A stretch of DNA of 64,000 bases. Source: Anaerolineae bacterium. Its GTDB lineage: Bacteria > Chloroflexota > Anaerolineae > Aggregatilineales > Phototrophicaceae. Location of the stretch: contig JAJDZV010000004.1 in the NCBI GenBank assembly GCA_022824465.1, forward strand, positions 806,001-870,000. Reading direction: 5' to 3'. The stretch's first letter is position 1. Each line of letters starts with the position of its first letter. Positions 26,690 through 35,334 of this stretch are shown here, piece by piece. Both the position numbers and the translations under genes were made by a program. The notes beneath the pieces were generated by a model, which did no database searches, was not told the DNA's origin, and saw only the letters and a list, made by a program, of their open reading frames with translations.

Positions 26690-28747
26690 ATGCGAAACAT
26701 TGCGAATGCCACCAAGGGCTGTCTCTGGCTGATTATGCTTTGCGGATTGCTGTCGAGCAGCTTGAGCCTTGGACAGAGCTTGCCAAGCGCCGAGCTAAAG
26801 ATTGATTTGGCCGAGTCGCCGGATCCGCTGCACCAGATTGTCCTGCCGCGCTTATACGCCATCCTCGGCACAGACATATCGCCGTCGCTGGGAGACGCGA
26901 CGCTGATCAATCGATTCCGTTTTATTGTATCCCTGGCGATGGTTGATGCGGCGGCGCCATATCATCCGACCGCGGTCGGCATGTATTCACGGATACCGCG
27001 GCGGCCCCGGGAGGAATGGACCAAAGCCAACATCAATACAGCCATGCTTCATGCCGCTTACCATGCGTTGATGGGCTTGCTGCCGGAGCGCAGTAAGGTC
27101 TGGCGCGACATGCTGCGCGATGCCGGCTTGGATCCGGACGACGTAAGCGCCGACCTGAGCACGGCAGTCGGCATTGGCAACGTCGCTGGCAAATCCGCGC
27201 ACGAAGCCAGACTCTATGACGGCATCAACCAGACGGGGCGCTACCAGGATACGACCGGGTACCGGCCCGTTAACTCGGCATTCGAGTTGCGCGATCCGTC
27301 GCGCTGGCAGCCTGGTTTGCGCCGGCAGGGCGTCGGCGTATATACCGTGCAGCACTTTGTTACGCCGCAGCTATCCAATATGGAGCCGATGGCGCCCTTC
27401 AATCCGCGTGAATTGCGCGTCGCGCCGCCGACCGCCAGCCAGCATGAAAACTGGGATGCCTATAAAGCCCAGGCCGATGTTGTGCTGGAGAGCTCGGCGA
27501 AGCTCACGGATGAGATGAAGTTGAAAGCCGAGCTCTTCGACAACAAGGTCGCGTCCTTGGGCTTGTCCTATATTCATCTGGCGCAGGAAATGGATTTATC
27601 GCCGGCGGATATTGCGCGCGGTTACTTCGTCAAAGTAGCAGCCTGGATGGACGCGTCGATCGTGACCTGGCAAGAGAAGCTGCGCTTTGACGGCGTCCGC
27701 CCCAATAGCGCGATTGCCTATGTTTACGGCGACGAGCTGGTGACGGCCTGGGGCGGACCCGGCGAAGGAACACGGGAGCTGCCGGCGAACGAATGGCAAG
27801 CCTACCTGCCTGAGCCCGACCATCCGGAGTACCCCTCGGGCAGCACCTGCGGCTGCTATGCCCATGCCCAGGCTTTACGGCGCTTCAGCGGCGCCGATCA
27901 GTTGAACTGGCGCATCAGTTACCCCGCTGGCAGCTCGCGGATTGAGCCGGGCCTAACGCCAGCTGAAGATATGACCCTGACCTTCGACACCTGGTCTGAC
28001 TTCACTGAAGACTGCGGGATGGCGCGGCATTGGGCTGGCGTCCATTTCATGGATGCGATTGAAGCGAGCGCGGCGTATTGCAGCGCGTTCGGCGATGCCG
28101 CCTACGACTATTATCAGACGCTGATGGACGGCAGCGCGGCCTTGCGGCAGCCGGCGCAAGCGCTGGAGGCTGACCCCTGGTTAGCGGCAGCGAGACAAGG
28201 CAGCGCGCCTACAATCATCGTGCCCGCCAACACCTATCCTACGCCGCAGTCGTGCCGAGACGTCAACGCTTCGGTTTCGGTCACGACAGTCAATAGCAGC
28301 GTGACCTGCGAAGACGCTGATGTAGCCGAGATAGAAGGATTGTCGGATTCGCTGGAAGCCATTGCCATCGCCGGCGAACTGGACTTTGGCGCGCAAGTTT
28401 GCTTCCAACAGCCCGGCTCAGTCGTCATGCTGGCAACGGAAAGCGTCGCTCCCAGTTTCGAGGAACTGCCGAGCTACCGCGCGAACGACGTTACTTGCGC
28501 CTGGATTGACCAGCCCGGCACGGTCATCTTGCAATCTTCGCCGCCGCATCTGACTGACTGCCATGTGACGACCACCGGCGCGCTCAACTTCCGGCGTTCT
28601 CCGGTGCGGGGAGAGGTGATCGCCGTTATTCAAAAGGGGACGACGCTTGGCGTCATCGCCAGAACACCCTACTGGTTCAATGTCGACTTCGGCGGAAGAG
28701 CCGGCTGGATCAGTGGCGACTACGTCCAGGCGAATGGCGCTTGCTAG
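26690..28747 (+). CDS. Secreted vanadium-haloperoxidase-like protein with SH3 tail (paralogue 1)
   Basis: A 685-residue protein with a signal peptide and a PAP2/vanadium chloroperoxidase-like helical domain. Vanadate-pocket residues align with fungal VCPO: Lys330 and Arg337 in WQEKLRFDGVRP (same 7-residue spacing as K353/R360), Ser383-Gly384 in YPSGST, and Arg446 and His452 in RHWAGVHF (same spacing as R490/H496). The acid-base His that follows PSG in VCPO is Ser385. Paired Cys (STCGCY) suggest disulfides. A C-terminal SH3-like domain (LNFRRSPVRGEVIAVI...GWISGDYV) spans about 615-685. It may be an oxidase of halides or an acid phosphatase relative. A tandem paralogue follows. Confidence 0.85.
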   Translation: MRNIANATKGCLWLIMLCGLLSSSLSLGQSLPSAELKIDLAESPDPLHQIVLPRLYAILGTDISPSLGDATLINRFRFIVSLAMVDAAAPYHPTAVGMYSRIPRRPREEWTKANINTAMLHAAYHALMGLLPERSKVWRDMLRDAGLDPDDVSADLSTAVGIGNVAGKSAHEARLYDGINQTGRYQDTTGYRPVNSAFELRDPSRWQPGLRRQGVGVYTVQHFVTPQLSNMEPMAPFNPRELRVAPPTASQHENWDAYKAQADVVLESSAKLTDEMKLKAELFDNKVASLGLSYIHLAQEMDLSPADIARGYFVKVAAWMDASIVTWQEKLRFDGVRPNSAIAYVYGDELVTAWGGPGEGTRELPANEWQAYLPEPDHPEYPSGSTCGCYAHAQALRRFSGADQLNWRISYPAGSSRIEPGLTPAEDMTLTFDTWSDFTEDCGMARHWAGVHFMDAIEASAAYCSAFGDAAYDYYQTLMDGSAALRQPAQALEADPWLAAARQGSAPTIIVPANTYPTPQSCRDVNASVSVTTVNSSVTCEDADVAEIEGLSDSLEAIAIAGELDFGAQVCFQQPGSVVMLATESVAPSFEELPSYRANDVTCAWIDQPGTVILQSSPPHLTDCHVTTTGALNFRRSPVRGEVIAVIQKGTTLGVIARTPYWFNVDFGGRAGWISGDYVQANGAC

Positions 28748-28764
28748 CGGCTATCCCGCAACAG

Positions 28765-28804
28765 GGCGCCGCCTTTTATTCGCAGGCGGACGAAAAGCGG
28801 CGCC
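28765..28804. repeat. Inverted repeat after the first haloperoxidase-like gene
   Basis: Arms ggcgccgccttt(t) at 28765-28777 and aaaagcggcgcc at 28793-28804 pair over 12 bp with one bulged base. It starts 18 bases after the stop codon and could end or stabilise the transcript, but no T-tract follows. Confidence 0.5.
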
Positions 28805-29198
28805 AAACGAAATGCGTTTAACGATTGAGTGAATGCCATAGACGCGAATTGAGGCGGCTGCGGTCGCCTCTGGCATTTGGACCGGGGCCACGCGGCCCGC
28901 CTTCCCCTCACTCTCACGCGACAAAGAACCAAGCCCCGCCTTCCCCTGCGAGCGTCGCCGCGCCAGCAGCTTCCAACTGAAGCACGGCGCGTCGCCCGGG
29001 TCCGCTGCCAGTTGCATCGTCAAGATCCGCGTCAATGAGCTGGATCGCATGTCTGTGGCGCCTATCCACGGCGCGCAGCCGCTCATAATCGCGCCCCGGG
29101 CAGACAGAATCCTCAAGCCAGCTGCGAACCTATGATCCGCTACGTGTCACTACGACATGTGACTTAGTAACTGCTTTACTGGCTTATCAGTAAGTCGC

Positions 29199-29227
29199 TT
29201 GACGTATTGCAACTGTATCTCTAAACT
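29199..29227 (+). promoter_or_regulatory. Promoter of the second haloperoxidase-like gene
   Basis: -35 TTGACG (29199-29204), 17-base spacer, -10 TAAACT (29222-29227), about 50 bases before the ATG. The second paralogue therefore has its own transcription start. Confidence 0.65.
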
Positions 29228-29278
29228 ATTGCGTTTGATTACTCCTGGGACTTTGCGCTGTCATAATGGGGGACAGAA

Positions 29279-31378
29279 ATGAGACGAATTACAACCTATA
29301 TGCTTGGGCGAGCGCTGCCGCTGCTCGTGATTGTATTGAGCTCCGTTGGCGCGCTCAGCAGCCAAGGATTGCCGAGCGCGGAGATATCCGCGGAGCTGAG
29401 CCGGCTGCAAGATCCATTGCATGACGTGATACTTCCACGCCTGTACTCGGTAATAGCCACCGATGTCTCGCCGTCGCTTGGCGACGCGACGCTGATCAAT
29501 CGTTTCCGGTTTATCGTATCATTGGCGATGGTGGACGCGGCCGCGCCCTATCACCCGACTGCGGTCGGCATGTATACGCGCGCGCCGCGGCGACCGCAAG
29601 AAGAGTGGACCAACGCAAACATCAATACAGCGATGATGTACGGCGCATACCGCGCTTTGCAGGGCTTGCTGCCGGAGCGCGATTCGGTCTGGCGGGAGAT
29701 GATGACGGACTTCGCCCTTGATCCCGATAACGGGAGCGTCGATTTGACCACGGCGGTGGGAATCGGCAATGCGGCCGGCATCGGCGCGCACGAAGCCAGG
29801 TTATACGATGGCATTAACCAGACTGGCTTTTACCAGGACAACACGGGATATGCGCCGGTAAACACAGCGTTTGAGCTGCGCGATCCAACGCGTTGGCAGC
29901 CGGCGCTGCGGCGACAAGGGATCGGCGTGTACACGGTGCAGCAATATGTAACGCCGCAATTGGCGAACATGGAGCCGATGGCGCCATTTGACCCGCGTCA
30001 GTTTCGTGTCGCGCCGCCGGCCGCCAGCTACGCGCTTGATACCGATGCCTACAAGGCTCAAGTGGATGTCGTGCTGGAGACTTCGGCTAATCTCACAGAC
30101 GAGCGGAAACTCAAGTCCGAGCTATTTGACAACAAGATCGCTTCGCTGGGTCTGTCGTACATCAAAGTAGCCAACGATATGGGTCTGTCGCCGGCCGATA
30201 TCGCGCGCGGATACTTTCTGAAGGTTTCAGCCTGGATGGACGCCTCAATCGTGACCTGGCAAGAAAAGACGCGCTTTGACGCCGTGCGTCCCTTCAGCGC
30301 GGCGCCCTATGTTTATGGCGATGACCTGGTGACCGCATGGGGCGGACCGGGCGAAGGCCGCGCGCGACTTCCCGCCAGCCAATGGCAAGCCTACTTGCCC
30401 GAGCCCGACCACCCGGAATATCCCTCCGGCTCAACCTGCGGCTGCTATGCGCATGCCCAAGCGCTGCGGCGCCTCAGCGGCACGGATGAGTTGAACTGGA
30501 GCGTCAGTTATCCGGCGGGAACATCGCGGATTGAACCGGGGATCACACCGGCGAACGACATGACCCTGACATTTGAGACCTGGACGGATTTCACGCAAGA
30601 TTGCGGCCAATCTCGTCATTGGTCCGGGGTACACTTTACGCATGCGGTCGAAGCCAGCGCCGCCTATTGCAGCATATTTGGCGACATGGCTTACGAGTAT
30701 TTCCTGACGCTGATGGATGGCACGGCGCCCCTCCGCGCTGCCGCTCAAGCCTTGTCGCCCGACCCCTGGTTGCCCATCCGGGAGCAGTCTGCTACGCCGG
30801 CGCCAGTCGTACCGGATAATACCAGGCCGACGCCGGTTGCCTGCGAAGAGGTTTCTGGCTTGATCACCGTCACCGCTGTGAACAACGGCGTGCAATGCGA
30901 GGGCATAGACACCTCCGGGCTTTCGCTGCTGGCCGGATATGTCGATGGGGTCAACGTTAGCGGCAATCTGGAATTCGGCGCGCAGGTTTGCTTCCGCTCG
31001 TCTGGCTCGCTGCTTCTACTGGATATGCGCGGCGCCACGCCCCGCATCGAAGAACTGACATCCTACCGCGCGTCGGAGTCGACTTGCGGCTGGATCAGGC
31101 GGCCCGGCACGGTGGTCTTGGTCGCTGCTTCACGACCCGTCGCGCAAATCGACGGCGAGGTCTCTGCGCCGTTCGTACCGCTTTCACAGTGTCTGGTTAC
31201 CACGACACACGGCCTCAACTTCCGCGCCGCCCCAGCCGGCGCCAGCTTGGACATCGTCATTCCTGATGGCGCGCGCCTGGCGGCCGCCGCCAAATCCGCC
31301 GGTTGGTACAGCGTCAGCTACGAGGGGCTGCGGGGCTGGATCAGCGGGGATTACGTGGTGACGAGCGGGAGCTGCTAA
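29279..31378 (+). CDS. Secreted vanadium-haloperoxidase-like protein with SH3 tail (paralogue 2)
   Basis: A 699-residue paralogue of the gene upstream, collinear over almost the whole length, including near-identical runs such as LGDATLINRFRFIVSLAMVD. Pocket residues fall at exactly the same numbers: Lys330, Arg337, Ser425-codon region YPSGST with Ser385 in place of the acid-base His, Arg446 and His452. It has a signal peptide and a C-terminal SH3-like domain (LNFRAAPAGASLDIVIPDG...GWISGDYV). A 14-residue insertion sits before the SH3 domain. ATG 29279 follows GGGGGA. The same His-to-Ser change in both copies argues for a shared, selected property. Export and SH3 suggest wall or envelope attachment. 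Confidence 0.85.
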   Translation: MRRITTYMLGRALPLLVIVLSSVGALSSQGLPSAEISAELSRLQDPLHDVILPRLYSVIATDVSPSLGDATLINRFRFIVSLAMVDAAAPYHPTAVGMYTRAPRRPQEEWTNANINTAMMYGAYRALQGLLPERDSVWREMMTDFALDPDNGSVDLTTAVGIGNAAGIGAHEARLYDGINQTGFYQDNTGYAPVNTAFELRDPTRWQPALRRQGIGVYTVQQYVTPQLANMEPMAPFDPRQFRVAPPAASYALDTDAYKAQVDVVLETSANLTDERKLKSELFDNKIASLGLSYIKVANDMGLSPADIARGYFLKVSAWMDASIVTWQEKTRFDAVRPFSAAPYVYGDDLVTAWGGPGEGRARLPASQWQAYLPEPDHPEYPSGSTCGCYAHAQALRRLSGTDELNWSVSYPAGTSRIEPGITPANDMTLTFETWTDFTQDCGQSRHWSGVHFTHAVEASAAYCSIFGDMAYEYFLTLMDGTAPLRAAAQALSPDPWLPIREQSATPAPVVPDNTRPTPVACEEVSGLITVTAVNNGVQCEGIDTSGLSLLAGYVDGVNVSGNLEFGAQVCFRSSGSLLLLDMRGATPRIEELTSYRASESTCGWIRRPGTVVLVAASRPVAQIDGEVSAPFVPLSQCLVTTTHGLNFRAAPAGASLDIVIPDGARLAAAAKSAGWYSVSYEGLRGWISGDYVVTSGSC

Positions 31379-31471
31379 GGCAACCGACCATTGTCGGCTA
31401 AAGGAGGAGGCGGCGTTGGCCGCGCCCCTTTCTCTTGCGCGCAGTTCCGCGCTGATATGTCGTTTGATCCA

Positions 31472-31480
31472 TGCTATAGT
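31472..31480 (+). promoter_or_regulatory. Extended -10 promoter of the Ser/Thr dehydratase gene
   Basis: TG-C-TATAGT 33 bases before the preferred ATG at 31514. Its position supports that start over the upstream in-frame ATGs. Confidence 0.5.
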
Positions 31481-31513
31481 CAGGCGCAATGCAGGCAACA
31501 GCACAGGCTGACA

Positions 31514-32485
31514 ATGGTCGATCTGGCGGATATTCAACGGGCGGCGGCAAAGGTCGAGGAATATACTTTGCGCACGCCGCAGCGCGACTCGCCGGCGCTC
31601 AGCGCGCAGCTCGGCGTCAAAACTCGACTCAAGCTGGAGATGGAGCAGCACAGCGGTTCTTTCAAGACGCGCGGGGCTTTTCATCAGATGTTGACCTTGG
31701 GCGACGACGCCTTGGGTCGTGGGGTAGTCGCCGTGAGCGGCGGCAACTTCGCGCGGGCGGTTGGTTATTGCAGCGGCGTTCTTGGCGTCGATGCGACTGT
31801 GTGCATGCCGGAGAACGCGCCGAGCGGCTCAGTCGACGCGACCCGAGAATATGGCGCGACAGTTGAGCTGCTTCCGGATGCGGCAGCGGCGTTCGAGCGA
31901 GCTGAGGAATGGGTCGCGAAGGGGCGCACCGCCTTGCACCCCTTCGACAGTGAGGCGCAGATCGCGGGGAACGGCGTCGTCGCGCTTGAGATACTGGAAG
32001 ATTGCCCGGGCATGACCGACATCATCGTCAGCATCGGCGGCGGCGGGCTTATCGCCGGCATTATTGCCGGGGTGAAGGCGTTGAAACCGAGCGCGCGCGT
32101 TTGGGGCGTCGAGCCGGTGAAGGCGGCGACCATGCAGCGTTCGCTTGAAGCCGGCGCGATCGTCAATATCACGCCCATGTCTCTGTCCAAGACGCTGGGC
32201 GCGCCCTTCGTCGGTCAAGGGGCGCTGGAACTGTGTCAGGCGTATTTGGAAGATCTCATCCTGGTTAGCGATCGCGACATGATTGCGGCTCAGCAGCGCT
32301 TGATTCAGGCTGAAGGGCTAGGTCCGGAATTGGCGGCCGCCAGCACGCTTGCCGCTGCCGAAGTGATCAAAGGGCGTCTTTCGCCGGGCGACGAGCTTGT
32401 GCTTTTGATTTGCGGCTGCAACGACTCGGCTGGAGATGTGGCGCGTTATGCCGCGCTCCTGGACGATAGCCGCCCTCAGGCATAG
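31514..32485 (+). CDS. PLP-dependent serine/threonine dehydratase (fold-type II)
   Basis: A 323-residue enzyme predicted to deaminate L-threonine or L-serine to a 2-oxoacid and ammonia. The Schiff-base Lys51 is in SGSFKTRGA, the substrate loop is VAVSGGNFARAV, and the phosphate-binding glycine-rich loop is SIGGGGLIAGI. There is no C-terminal ACT regulatory domain, so it resembles catabolic or racemase-like members rather than biosynthetic IlvA. A catabolic role is inferred from that. The open frame extends to 31391, but the promoter at 31472-31480 supports ATG 31514. Its 3' end overlaps the convergent kinase gene by 10 bases. Confidence 0.87.
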   Translation: MVDLADIQRAAAKVEEYTLRTPQRDSPALSAQLGVKTRLKLEMEQHSGSFKTRGAFHQMLTLGDDALGRGVVAVSGGNFARAVGYCSGVLGVDATVCMPENAPSGSVDATREYGATVELLPDAAAAFERAEEWVAKGRTALHPFDSEAQIAGNGVVALEILEDCPGMTDIIVSIGGGGLIAGIIAGVKALKPSARVWGVEPVKAATMQRSLEAGAIVNITPMSLSKTLGAPFVGQGALELCQAYLEDLILVSDRDMIAAQQRLIQAEGLGPELAAASTLAAAEVIKGRLSPGDELVLLICGCNDSAGDVARYAALLDDSRPQA

Positions 32486-33924
32486 AGGCGCCGGTAGAGC
32501 TCGATTTGTCGTTGCCGCGCGGCTTGCAAGGCGACGACGCCCGCCGGTTCGGGCATGATGATTCGGTTCGCCTGTGGCTTCCCGTCCGCCAGCTTACGTC
32601 CGTCGAGGCTGCGCAGGAGCATCAGCGCGACGCCACGGGCGGTGACTTCTGTTTCAGCCAGCAGATGCAGCGGCGTATCAAAAGCGTTGGCGAGCATCTG
32701 GGACCAGACAGCCGAAGATTGCAGCGCGCCGCCGCCCGCCATCACCTCAGCGTCTTCGGATTTCAGGTGATCAAAGATCAGCGACAGGCGCAGCGCGACT
32801 GCTTCAAGGTGCGCTTGCAAGATATCGAGGCGGCTGGTGTGACGGCGGAGGCCGTGGATGGCGCCGGTGGCGTTCGGCTGCCAGCCGGGGCTGCGTTCGC
32901 CGGCCAGCAGCGGCAGCACGGTCAGTCCGTGGCAATCGGCTGGTCGCCGCGCGAGCGCCTCATCGAGCGAGTCCGATTGGCGCAGCAAGTCTTCCATCAC
33001 CCATTGATAGATGTTGCCGCCTTCGCTGGCAGCGCCGCCCACCAAGGGCATATCGCCGCAGACCAGATAGCGCCAGAGCCCGCGCGGAATGCGCTCTACG
33101 CGTTTGACGACGCGCAGGGCGGAGGTGGTGCCGATCGTCAGGGCGATGCGGCGGGCATCGACCGCGCCCGAGCCGATATTGGCGGCCGCGCCGTCGCCCA
33201 GCGCCAGGAAGAAAGGCAGGTCGCGCAACTGGGACCAGCGCCGGGCGTAGTCTCCGCGCAAGCCCTGGCAGACCATATCAAAGTCGGCGATGGGCGGCAG
33301 CTTTCCGGCAAAGGCGTTTCCGAGCAGGGTCGGGGCGTAGTCCCAATGCCAGTCTTTGTTTTCGGTGTCGAGCAATCCGGACCAGCTGGCGATGGAGAGG
33401 CTCATCGGCATCTCGCGAGCGAACCATTGGCGGTAGAGATAGCCGCCGAGGTCGTTGATGCGCTGGACGCGCGCGGCCGCTTGTGGCTGGTTGCGCCGCA
33501 GGCTGAGGTATTGCGCCGGCAGGTACGCGGGATGCAGCATGCAGCCGGTCGCTTGGTGATAGGCATCGGCGTCGCCATCAAGCTTATCCAGCAAGGTCGG
33601 AATCTCGGAGCTGCCCATGGCGTCGGCGTATGTCATGACGGGTGTGCAAGCAGCGCCTGCGGCATCAATACCGAGCCAGTTGCCGGCGAAGGTCGCCATG
33701 CCGACAGCGCGAATCGCCGCGGCAGCGGGGTGCCGCAAGACCTCGTCAAGGCAGCTTTCCGCCAGGCTTTGCAGAGCGAGCGCGTCTACTGTTGCCTTGC
33801 CCGCGCGGTCGGTATCGAAGTCATAGCGGCGGCTGCGGATTGAGCCGTCAATCAAGCGCGCTGAGTCGTCATAGAGCAGGGCGCGGACGGACGAGCTGCC
33901 CAGGTCGATTATGAGGAGGGTCAT
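32476..33924 (-). CDS. FGGY-family carbohydrate kinase
   Basis: A 482-residue sugar kinase with the actin-like ATPase fold. LLIIDLGSSSVRALLYD is the N-terminal phosphate-1 motif. LTIGTTSALRVV and the C-terminal EVMAGGGALQSSAVWSQMLANAFDTPL match the FGGY signature region that binds ADP. NPI-type substrate contacts such as MTYADAMGS resemble gluconate and xylulose kinases, but the substrate is not certain. ATG 33924 starts exactly at the domain boundary; upstream in-frame sequence is not protein-like. Nearby sugar-acid dehydrogenases suggest a pathway in which a keto-sugar or aldonate is phosphorylated. Confidence 0.87.
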   Translation of the reverse strand: MTLLIIDLGSSSVRALLYDDSARLIDGSIRSRRYDFDTDRAGKATVDALALQSLAESCLDEVLRHPAAAAIRAVGMATFAGNWLGIDAAGAACTPVMTYADAMGSSEIPTLLDKLDGDADAYHQATGCMLHPAYLPAQYLSLRRNQPQAAARVQRINDLGGYLYRQWFAREMPMSLSIASWSGLLDTENKDWHWDYAPTLLGNAFAGKLPPIADFDMVCQGLRGDYARRWSQLRDLPFFLALGDGAAANIGSGAVDARRIALTIGTTSALRVVKRVERIPRGLWRYLVCGDMPLVGGAASEGGNIYQWVMEDLLRQSDSLDEALARRPADCHGLTVLPLLAGERSPGWQPNATGAIHGLRRHTSRLDILQAHLEAVALRLSLIFDHLKSEDAEVMAGGGALQSSAVWSQMLANAFDTPLHLLAETEVTARGVALMLLRSLDGRKLADGKPQANRIIMPEPAGVVALQAARQRQIELYRRLYA

Positions 33925-34337
33925 TACGGGCTCGACATTTCTTTGCAACTTCAAGCTAACCAGGCGATAGGAGTGATTCAAAGTCGACGGCGCGCGCGGG
34001 CGGACGATATACCTGTGCTCGTCGACACCGCCTGTCGATTGCCCCTGCAACACTTCGATGATAGTAGAGATTGCGCTAAAACGGCAGGCGCGCCCATTGC
34101 TCTATTGGAATTATCTCTTCGGCGATTCGCGCGCGAGCCAATGGCTCCCCGACTCGCGGCCCGCCTTGTCTCATAGATCGCCCGATTTTATGGGCATCTC
34201 ACCAGCCGCACAGCGATCCGCGCGCGCCAGAATCCCGCCGACCTATGTCCATTTCGGCGCCGCCGACGTATAATGTCTTCAGAACGCGCCCCGCCACAAC
34301 TCCGGCGATTTCAAAACCAACAGCAAAGGAAAAAACA
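33925..34337. other. 413-bp region between divergent genes
   Basis: It should carry promoters for the FGGY kinase (minus) and 2-hydroxyacid dehydrogenase (plus). A TATAAT at 34269-34274 lies 64 bases before the dehydrogenase ATG, with only a weak -35 (TGTCCA, 34246-34251, 17-base spacing). No gene is recognised. Confidence 0.45.
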
Positions 34338-35324
34338 ATGACTCAACGACAGCAAAACGCGATCCTGATATGCGACCCCGGCTATGACCAAGCCGCCGCC
34401 GACCTCGCCGCCGACTACCCGAAGCTGAAGCTGCTTTGCGCCAGCGACTCGGTCGACGCCGCCGCGCTCGCCTCGGACGCCGTCGCCGGCTTGATCGCGC
34501 AGACCGCCAGCGTCGACGCCGCCCTGCTGGAGGCGCTGCCCAACCTGAAGGTCGCGCTGAAGCTCGGGCGCAGCTATTTCAATATCGATGCCGCCGCCTT
34601 GCGCGCGCGCGGAATCGACTTTGGCTGCGTCCCGCGCAAAGGTCCGAATTGCGTCGCCGAATTGGCGCTCACGCTGATCCTCGCCTTGAGCAAAGACCTG
34701 GTGGTCGGCAACGAAGCGGTGTCGCTCGGCGCCTTTCGCTATCGCGGGCTCAAGCCGGAGAAGACCGCTGAGCGCAAGATCGCCTTTCACTGGATGCACG
34801 ATACCCGCGTGCACGAGGTTGTCGGCAAGACCCTCGGCATCATCGGCATGGGCGAGATCGGCTGCGAATTAGCCCGCCGGGCCAGCGTGCTGGGCATGAA
34901 GAACATCTACTACAAGCGCAGGCCGCTCTCGGCTGAGCTGGAAGCCGCCTTTGACGCGACCTATACTGAACTGGACGATTTGCTGCGTGAGAGCGACTAC
35001 GTTTGCGTGGCGACGCCGCAAACACCGGAGACCGAGGGCTTGCTGGGCGCGGCGCAAATCGCCTTGATGAAAGAAAGCGCTTATATCGTCAATATCGCCC
35101 GCGGCGGCATCATCGACGAAGAGGCGATGATAGCGGCGCTGCAAGAAGACCGCATCGCCGGCGCTGGCTTGGATGTCTTCGTCTATGAACCGCTGCCGGC
35201 TGATAGCCCGCTCTGTAGCTTGGATAACGTCATCCTCTGCCCGCATATCGGCGGCGGCACCGGCTCCAACCGGACGATAGAACTCGGCGCGGCGCTGGCG
35301 GAAATGAACCGCAGACTGTCATAG
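34338..35324 (+). CDS. D-isomer-specific 2-hydroxyacid dehydrogenase
   Basis: A 328-residue NAD-dependent dehydrogenase. The coenzyme domain shows GKTLGIIGMGEIGCELARRA (Rossmann GxGxxG), VNIARGGIIDEEAM with the substrate-binding Arg, a Glu in AGLDVFVYEP, and the catalytic His in CPHIGGGTGS. The N-terminal flavodoxin-like half is short but complete. ATG 34338 has AAAGGA at 8-base spacing. It reduces a 2-keto acid or oxidises a D-2-hydroxy acid (glyoxylate/hydroxypyruvate, phosphoglycerate type); the exact substrate is open. It is divergent from the FGGY kinase and convergent with the next dehydrogenase. Confidence 0.88.
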   Translation: MTQRQQNAILICDPGYDQAAADLAADYPKLKLLCASDSVDAAALASDAVAGLIAQTASVDAALLEALPNLKVALKLGRSYFNIDAAALRARGIDFGCVPRKGPNCVAELALTLILALSKDLVVGNEAVSLGAFRYRGLKPEKTAERKIAFHWMHDTRVHEVVGKTLGIIGMGEIGCELARRASVLGMKNIYYKRRPLSAELEAAFDATYTELDDLLRESDYVCVATPQTPETEGLLGAAQIALMKESAYIVNIARGGIIDEEAMIAALQEDRIAGAGLDVFVYEPLPADSPLCSLDNVILCPHIGGGTGSNRTIELGAALAEMNRRLS

Positions 35325-35334
35325 AGGCAGCGCG

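Larger units (their letters stand above)
28748..29278. other. 531-bp intergenic region between the haloperoxidase-like paralogues
   Basis: It holds a GC-rich inverted repeat just after the first gene, a promoter just before the second (both listed separately), and GC-rich sequence between with no convincing gene. Small dyads gtcac/gtgac lie near 29146-29163, upstream of the promoter. Confidence 0.5.

Noticed and set aside
28828-29130. Open minus-strand frames in the gap between the haloperoxidase-like genes, one reading WLEDSVCPGRDYERLRAVD before a stop
   Set aside because: There is no start codon with a ribosome site, no recognised family, and GC-rich DNA gives open frames of about 70 codons by chance. 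A decayed gene end cannot be excluded.
32506-33843. 445-codon plus-strand open frame opposite the FGGY kinase
   Set aside because: It is a shadow frame with Gln/Ala/Arg-rich, motif-free product. The minus strand has clear kinase motifs.
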